The notes beneath the pieces are model-generated. The model was not told the DNA's origin. It worked only from the letters and a program-made list of their open reading frames with translations, and made no database searches. A stretch of DNA of 64,000 nucleotides from Macrocystis pyrifera (Eukaryota > Sar > Phaeophyceae > Laminariales > Laminariaceae), in assembly GCA_031763025.1 (NCBI GenBank), contig JASSKH010000004.1, positions 1,984,001 through 2,048,000 of the forward strand, read 5' to 3'. Both the position numbers and the translations under genes were made by a program. Numbering within the stretch: position 1 is the first letter of the stretch; each line of letters begins with the position of its first letter. This document shows positions 56,661 to 64,000 of the stretch, one piece after another.

Positions 56661-58300
56661 TTAAACAAACGGTATAGTATTTGAGAAAATCATACGTTCC
56701 TACTGTAGTAGGATGAGTCACGTATCGTCCTCGCTCCCTGTGTAGTCTTTAACAAGAAAACAATGGAAACGTGTGAGAACGATACAAGCTACGACAAATG
56801 CTCATAAAACTCGCTTGAGGTACATGGGTACACATTTGACCAAATTGTTTTGTTTTTTGGGGGGTCTCCCGATTGTAGCGGAAAGAATCAAGACAAACAT
56901 CCGCCCGCTGTAATTTTGGGCGGTGCCCCGAGTGGACTTTATATTAATTTTCTAACCTTTGGTATTCCTATTCCGCTTCAGTGATGGCATCCTTTGTAGA
57001 AAATGTTACCATAACGAATCCGTATGATGGTATTAATGACATCTCACTCGCTCAGAATTCAAAATTCTTTACAGAAAATTCAAAATGAAACATCTTTCAG
57101 AGACATCAAAGACGGACATCTTACATCAATATGCAAGTTGTAATGCGAGTCTTATGCTATTGATAGGCTACGTACACGGCAATAACGTTTTTGTGTCTCC
57201 GTAAACGTCCACGTTTGATGTACACTTTGCACCAATCAAGTGGTATGGTAACGTGACTGTTGTGAATAAACTACACGACGATCACATGCGGTTTGTGTTT
57301 CGGGTCAATTAAATATTTTGAATGGCGGTGTCTTTTTTGCCCGTATCACAAACAGTAATTTTCGAGGCACCATCACAGCTGTCTTTTGTATCTCAAAACA
57401 AATGGTAACATGAATCTTTAGCCTATCCTTGCATTTGTCCGGGAAAAAAATGGATTATTATGCCCTTCATGTTGTTTGTTGAGTGTGTGGCACTTGTTAC
57501 CTTTCAAGAAATTGACCATTTGAAATCGTTGCGAAAATTGTTGGTTGAAGGATGCCACAAAATAAACGAAAAACATGACACAAGCGAGTTTCCACTTTTG
57601 TTTAGAGCATCATCATCATTGGGAAAAAAGACGGTGGGTGCATCATTGTCTTCCTTTTTTCAGTAGAAAAATTGGCAGAACTTAAGATAGCATCCTCAAA
57701 TATATACCCCTGCGTGGAGTTGGGCTGTTGCATGTGAACGCGTGCGCAAGCTTCAGCAATTATACCATATCCTATAAAAGGGTCATTACTCCTGTGATGA
57801 GCTCATCTGTTGTTCTACATCAATGGAGTGAGACAGTTTGGAAACCGAAAAAAATCCGATGTGCTCTACGTGATGGTGTATTTAGACGTAGAATCCAACC
57901 GAAAAGGGTCCGCCCTTCTTAGAGTGCCTACGTGTCTTTGGTGAGAGGTACCTCAACCCAAGCTTCTGTTTTCCAGGGAAGTCGTTCAACGTTTTGACGA
58001 TGGTGTCACTTTCGGACAAGAATTCCTGGAAGGGATATATCGACGTTTTATCGTCAGAACTGTTTCTTTTTTTCAACATTTTGCCCAAAACTGATTCGGA
58101 GAAAACTGAGGTGTATCGACAATTTTTTATACTATCCTGGAGAAAAACGCAAACGTGGTCAGATGGCTCTCGCAAAATAGTTGGTGGGCTTTCGGGAAAA
58201 GTGGGAACGATTCACCGGTTTCCTGGGTCCAACACGCCCGTGAATGTGTTAAAACCTCCACATCCTTAATATGATATCAGTGTTCCATTACAAACTGCTT
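56436..58300. other. Unit 2 right part without recognised gene
   Basis: Collinear with 31,140-34,500 minus its insertions. No conserved domain was recognised in any frame. It serves as the empty-site reference for the TIR element and retroelement fragment in unit 1. Confidence 0.5.
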
Positions 58301-58369
58301 AAGTCCCATAGGCCGACCCCCCCGGAAACCTATATGCTCCCGATGTGCAGCGATATTATGTTCGTCTTC

Positions 58370-60275
58370 AGGATATGTGTGGGGACGAGGCAGCGCCAGC
58401 GATCAAAGGCCTCAAGCGTGTGATTGTTTGTTTTGTAAAGACCAACAATTTGATCGCACGCACATAGCACCATATTTTGTTTATACGAACCGGACCCTCG
58501 AACAGCCCTGTATTCCAATCAATCATTTATTATATGTATATATGTCGATGTACAAAATGTTGTATTCTCGCATACTCGCAATATACAGTTTTCGGACCGC
58601 CGGTCTCTCCTCGTGATCTCGGCTCCGGGGCACGCGGGGGTCGCGCTTGTACACTACATAAAAATCTCGGCTCTTGTCTAATTCCTTCGCGTGCGACCTG
58701 GGCGTTCAAACCCCCGACGATCGGGATCTTTACACGGGATCGCTTCTTGCCGGGCTATAGCCCAGTAGGTCCACGGAAAGCAATACAGCTGGTGGTGGTG
58801 GTTTTAAGGAGAGTAAAAATCGTAGGCAATATATTTGATCCAAGAACAGCACACGTCAATAGCCGTCGGATAACTTATATTCGATTCAGCGTTTGCCGAA
58901 TCCGATGTCACCCTTGTACTATTCGAATACAATAAGGACGAAACTGCCCCACAGTAAGTATTGGAGTTCGCCCTCAAATTATGTGGATGCAGCTCTAAAC
59001 GGGTCAAACAACGTCAAACGTTCACTGGTTCACTCAGATAAAACGGTCTTCTTGTAGTATTTCTGGCAGTTATATTCGTGCCTGTCAGCAGTTGCAAGGA
59101 GGTAAACCATGCAACTCGCACGCAGCTTAGAAGCTGCGTGCAATTGGCATGCAAGAAAGAGCGCGCCATTTCGTGCTTGCTTGCTGTTTACAACTGCATG
59201 CGAGCCGGCATGAAATTGTCCGAAATTGCACAGATATACTGTAAGTTGGATTCGAAATACACGGCGGACGCCACTTCGAACACCCCGGTGCGGGTTCCTA
59301 AAACATATATTAATCCTAACCTCAATGAAAGCGGTCTGCCTGGTTTCTGTGCTTGGAAATGCTCGACATGGCTGTGCGATGAAAAACATTCTAGATCGCT
59401 GTGTTCAGCTAGCTTTTTCGGCCCTGGTTTGGAACACCTCTATCTAAGTCGCTGGGTTTGGAAATTCTGTATAATAGGTCTCTACGCTTGAAAGCCTCTA
59501 GGTCGCTTGCTTGGAAAACTTGGCAGTCGTGTATTACTCTACAAAGCAGGGACATGCGTGACGGCAGGTTTGCAGAAATTGTCACTAGAAATTACGGGAA
59601 AATCAGTATTTCTTGTTTCGTACGGCTGTCACGGCCAAACGTCAGTGATGAAAAATATTTATCCCCGAGTGTTCCAATGTATCAATTCCAAACTCAACAA
59701 TAAAAATACAAACCAGCAACAACGTACAAAAATGGGGAAAATGTATAAAATACGTTCACGCGTGTACCTTCTTTATGCTCAATGAGTACGATGGTCAAGT
59801 GTCAGGTGTACAAGGTACTACAGCAGTGGTAGCATTGTGCGTATTTTTGATAGGATACAACATGGCGCTTCGCTCCACGGGCAGCTTCCACCAGCTTGGT
59901 TAGCCTAGGAAGACGGGTAGAACAACGAAAACACGTTTAATGATAATTTAATACCGGTTTCATAGCGTAGTACCCTCGACGAAAAATGTTTGGAGCACTT
60001 GGAATTCACGGACCATTTCGTGAACGGTTATCGAGGTAGTGCACATTGCTCGTCGCATCTCCTCCGGCTGAGACTGTTGCCACACGTTCTTCCAATATTA
60101 AATCAATTTTGCTCCTTCACTACTACAGATGGAAGCTTTATTCTAATTGTTGTTGTTGCTGTTGTTGTTGTTTTCTTCACATTAAACCGTTCTTTCTACC
60201 CGTCGACATCCAGCACAACCAGTGCCCGTGCCGATTCTTCAATCCTAGAGAGATACAAGTTCCGTGGTCACAAAG
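58370..60275 (+). repeat. Unit 3: truncated third direct copy
   Basis: Starts like 34.65 kb (GAACCGGACCCTCGAACAGC at 58,488), continues like 15.1-16.3 kb of unit 1, and ends in dispersed repeat D where the non-LTR element begins. It has no vWA-WSC gene within the window. Whether one lies further right cannot be seen. Confidence 0.6.
60170..60275 (-). repeat. Dispersed repeat D, copy 4
   Basis: On minus it reads LSRIEESARALVVLDVDG. It lies at the junction between unit 3 and the non-LTR retrotransposon. Confidence 0.6.
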
Positions 60276-63200
60276 CTACGCTCTCCGCTTCGGCCTGCCC
60301 CATCCTTTGGCTGGGCCGAGGAAGTCCGCCAGGACCTGCAACGGTCTAGTGAAAGTAACACGAACATCGAGCTTGGGTAGAGAGGGTGCCTTGCGCAGTC
60401 CGGCTGGAGGCCTGGTCGCTTTAAGGACCGCGTCGGGTGGTGGTGATGTTTTTTCTTCTTAACCCCGACGCCAAGGAGTTCATCGCTCAGGCGGGACGGG
60501 TAGATCATCACATCAGAGAGCGCTACGTGGGCTGACGGGGGGGTGGAGAAGCTTGCCACAGCGTGGGTATGCATGCACGTCAGGAATGATGAGAGTGTCG
60601 GCGTTGGCTGGGACGGCTGCACCCAGCCAACGGAAACCAAGGCGCGTACCGGGCTACGAAACGGAGAGCCACTTTCGCCATAGAGAAGAAAAAGAAACAA
60701 AAGAAGAAAAAAAAGAGGCGGGGACGAGCCTCACGTCGGCTGGCAAAGAAAGCAGCACGCGAGGCTCGTAAGAGACAGAAGGAGGCACTGTTCGCGGTAG
60801 CGACCTACAATGTGTGCACCCTGGCTGTAAAGGGGAAGAACGGGTACGGACATGACGAGAGTGTACTGGCGAAGAGACGGCAACTCGGCTGTGACTTCAT
60901 TGGCCTGCGGAAAAAATCGGAGGTCCGGTAGCACGACGTTCCGCGCGGCAGGGTATCGCGTTTTCTGTCCAGGTCAGGAAACTACAGCTGCCAAGCAAGG
61001 GCTGTACGGAGTAGGTCTAGCTGTAAGGGAATGGTTGTGCAGAATGGCTGTGTACACTCATCAGTTCATTGACGAACGGCTTATGTCTATGTGCTTTGAG
61101 CTGCCTAGTAAATGCGAGGCAAATAATTTCGTCGTTGCGTATGCTCCAACTGATTGTATCAAGGACGTCGAACTGAAACGTATTTTCTGGCAGAAGCTGG
61201 AGGACTTGGTGGAAAAGATCCCGACAAAGGAGCGTCTGTTTGTACGGATGGATGCCAACACGCGAACTGGACAGAGGATGGAAGAGTGCGGTGATTATGA
61301 AAGTAGAGTGCTTGGAGCATATGGACGTGATGTTCGAAACGACAATGGCAAACGACTCCTGTTGTTCGCCACCAATTGCAAGTTAGTTCTCACCAACACG
61401 TTTTTCAGCAAGCGCAAGGGTGGGATTTCGCATACACACAACGGCACCAGTCCGAATGACCGCAAGCGGATCGACTACATCCTAACCCGTTAAGCCCATC
61501 GACCTAGAATACAATATGTTAAAGTCGCCCTACGGCCTCCTGCCCCAGCTAAGGCTGACTCAGACCACAACATCTTGTATATCAAAGTCCGATTCAGTGG
61601 TCACTTTGCGTCCAACAGACAAATACGCAGACCGACAAAAAACAACGAGAGTTCGGCAGACAGCTTTTTATGTCCGATGAAATGTGTCGTGAACGAGTAG
61701 TCGCGAGGGTCATCTCCACTCTCACCCAGCTTAACCAGCCCCGTAATACGTCTGGCATAGTTGTGTTTTTTACTGCGGCCATTATTGATGCGATCGGAAA
61801 AGAGGTACCACCCCCTCCACGTCGCCACCGCAGACATGGATGGTGTGAGCCTGCCAAAACCTTATCGCATTAATATTAGCATGGACAGCGAGGAAGGATG
61901 CCCGGCAATTCTTGCGTGCCCACCCCCGGGATAGAACCGCGTGGAGGGCACTGAGATCTGCGTGTGCGAACTTGCAAAAGGTGATTGCCGCAGGACTCCG
62001 TGCGTACTTCGAAGCGTACCTCGCTGAAACCGAACGACTCCTAGCGAACAACGACCAGAGAGGCTTTTACAAACAACTTAAGAGTACGGTAGTATTGGAA
62101 GGGACTTAAGCGTGAAGCGAACAGTTCATTAGGGATGAGGATGGCACGCTGTTTCGGGATAAGGTGCGAATCCGTGAACGATGGGGGGGGTTTTACCACA
62201 AACTCTTGAACGCGAAATCGTTTAAACTCGATCCCACGATCATCAACCTCTTGCCACCAAGACCGCTTAAACAGTCGCTTGGAGATGAACCATCCATAGA
62301 CGAGATGATACAAGCGCTTAAGGGGATGTCAAATTGGAAAGCTGTCGGGACAGATGGTCTCCCGGCCGAACTCCTGAAAATCGACCACCCCGTATTCGCC
62401 CAGTGCTTTCACAACATCCTTGTCAATGTTTGGGTAACAGGAGAAGCCCCCCAGCAATGGAAATATGCGATCATCAAGTCCCTTCACAAAAATAAGGACC
62501 GACCTGATTGCAACAACTACAAAAGGATTTCGTTTGTTTCCCGCGCAGGCAATTTTTGTTTTTGAAGATCGTCGCGTCCCGCCCCAGCAACTACGACGAG
62601 ACCGAGGAAGTTCTCCCGAGGCCGAGGAACAGTGCGGCTTTCGCCCCGCACGATCAACGATTGATATGTTGTTCGTCGTGCGCCGGTTGCAAGAGCTTGG
62701 ACGACAGAGGAAAACCCCCCTGTACTTGTGCTTCATCGATCTGCAGAAAGCGTACGACTCTGTCAACCGAGAGCTGTTATGGGAGGTACTCACACGTTTT
62801 GGCGTACAAACCAAGATGCTGATAATTATCCGTAATTTCCACGATGGGCACGCGGGCTCGCGTGCGTACGGATGACGGCGAGCACTCGGAATGGATTTAT
62901 GTCACGCAGGGGCTGCGGCAAGGCTGTGTGCTATCACCGTTACTGTTCAGCGTATTCCTTGCTGCTGCGTTACACGTCGTACTAGTACGCTTTAGCCATG
63001 ACGAAGCCATCGTAAGGGATTGCGTCCAACGCAGTAATGCTGGAGTAGTCGGAACGGAAGAGCAGGAGCTGTTGGCGTGCGTGCGAAGGGCTGTATGGGG
63101 CATGTTGTACGCCGATGACGCAGGAATTGCCTCGAAGTCGGCTGAAGGGCTCGCGAAAATGATGACAGTCATCGTGACTGTCTTCGAAGCAGAAGGCCTT

Positions 63201-64000
63201 ACGGTGTCGGAAAATAGGACTGATGCAAAGTTTCTACAAACGCCAGACTAGACAACCCTCGCCCCACCACTCGTCATCGAAGCAGCAGGCCAGAAGTATA
63301 AGCAGACGGCCCAGTTCTTATACCTAGGCGATAGTATCCACGAAAACGCTGACCTTTCGCTCGAAATCGACCGACGGATCCGTCTCATGCGAGTATGCCT
63401 CAAACGGTTCGGCCCGGAGCTGTATGATAGGACGACCCCCCCCCCCCCTTAGCCTGAAAGTCCGAACGCTGAAGGCCGAGGTGATTGAGACCCTGCTGTA
63501 CGGGTGTGTGACGTGGACCCTCAGAGCGGAACACTTTGCCAAGCTTCGAACGGCTCACCACCAAGTCCTGTTGCGATCCATTGGCTTCCAGCGCCGACTT
63601 CGTACTGACCATACCACCCTCTCGTACGCGAAGGCCCTCAAGATGACACGTCGCGAGAGCATCGAAACGACCATCCGCAAACGGCGGCTCTTCCTCGTGG
63701 GGGAGGGTGGAACGGCAAAGCAAGGATCGATTACCCAGTCGAGTAATGTTCGGGACGATGGCTGATGGGGAGAACCCGAGACCTGGCGAACACTTTAAGA
63801 CTTAGCATAGATTCATAGTCGAAGACCCTAGGGAGTGCCGAGCCACCTAAGGGTCAACGGAACTTGCCCCCTTGGTGTTTGGAGTTCAGACCGCGCTGTG
63901 GTCCACTGATGCAAACATGGCGGGGAAGTGGTTCCGGGGGATCCTCGAAGCAGTCGAACGGTTCATGGTGAGGTGGTACGAGGCTGAGGCGGAGCTGAGT
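60276..64000 (+). pseudogene. Non-LTR retrotransposon (EN + RT), frameshifted, partial
   Basis: A basic N-terminal stretch (about 60,600-60,790) is followed by an AP-type endonuclease: ATYNVCTL near 60,800, VVAYAPTD at about 61,131, RMDANTRTGQR at about 61,246, RIDYIL at about 61,470, and SDHN near 61,560 after an in-frame stop at 61,491. The reverse transcriptase covers about 62,130-63,250: WKAVGTDGLPAELLK, EEQCGFRPARSTID, FIDLQKAYDSVNRELLWEVL, QGLRQGCVLSPLLF and catalytic YADD at 63,108-63,119. A C-terminal LLYGCVTWTLRAEH region is at 63,490-63,720. Domain order and motifs suit an RTE- or Jockey-like LINE; the clade is uncertain. Several frameshifts, including at a C run near 63,437, make it inactive. 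It continues past the window. Confidence 0.75.

Larger units (their letters stand above)
34620..58300 (+). repeat. Unit 2 of the large direct duplication
   Basis: Collinear with unit 1 from about 35.1 kb on, and its left end (about 34.7-35.05 kb) matches unit 3 at 58.45-58.75 kb, for example GAACCGGACCCTCGAACAAC. It lacks about 1 kb that units 1 and 3 share (15.1-16.0 kb and 58.8-59.75 kb), so it has a deletion near 35,060-35,085. Its extra length comes from large insertions described separately. Confidence 0.65.

Noticed and set aside
1..64000. Prokaryotic operon or plasmid reading of the window
   Set aside because: Coding exons are interrupted by conserved GT-AG introns and the window is rich in eukaryotic retroelements.

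Overview
This window is eukaryotic nuclear DNA: intron-bearing genes with GT-AG junctions, long non-coding stretches and many transposable-element remnants. The host is most likely a stramenopile, probably a brown alga. The main genes encode secreted proteins that join a von Willebrand factor A (vWA) domain, a Pro-Thr linker and a Cys-rich WSC domain, and WSC proteins are expanded in brown algae. A decayed DIRS-like polymerase of a type known from stramenopiles supports this. The organism call is inference.

Layout: 0.5-2.8 kb holds a decayed DIRS-like reverse transcriptase/RNase H followed by an LTR-like end. 2.8-7.9 kb is mostly unassigned, with LTR-like, palindromic and tRNA-like fragments. 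Gene 1 (7,974-11,821, minus) is an intact six-exon vWA-WSC gene in an inverted duplication block. From about 15.1 kb a large diverged segment is repeated head to tail: unit 1 (about 15.1-34.6 kb, with intact gene 2 on plus at 22,614-30,336), unit 2 (about 34.6-58.3 kb, with frameshifted gene 3 on plus at 43,455-55,227) and truncated unit 3 (about 58.4-60.3 kb). A frameshifted non-LTR retrotransposon fills 60.3 kb to the window end.

The three genes share all five intron positions and phases. Their product would be a secreted extracellular-matrix or cell-wall protein: signal peptide, vWA domain with MIDAS metal site, a beta-rich spacer, a Pro-Thr hinge, a Lys/Arg-rich stretch and a WSC carbohydrate-binding-like domain. 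Gene 1 looks complete. Gene 2 is open but has lost one MIDAS serine. Gene 3 has two extra G in a G run that break the vWA frame.

Because the units are paralogous, each gives an empty-site reference for insertions in the other. This reveals a 105-bp TA-flanked MITE family (five copies), a 2.57-kb piggyBac-like non-autonomous element packed with AGCTCAT-type repeats, an 0.8-kb TIR element carrying a coding-like fragment, a solo LTR-like insertion, a retroelement C-terminal fragment, and two composite insertions that lengthen intron 1 of gene 3 to 7.5 kb. Exon boundaries were read by eye from conserved frames and splice sites. Unit borders are approximate and no identity values were computed.
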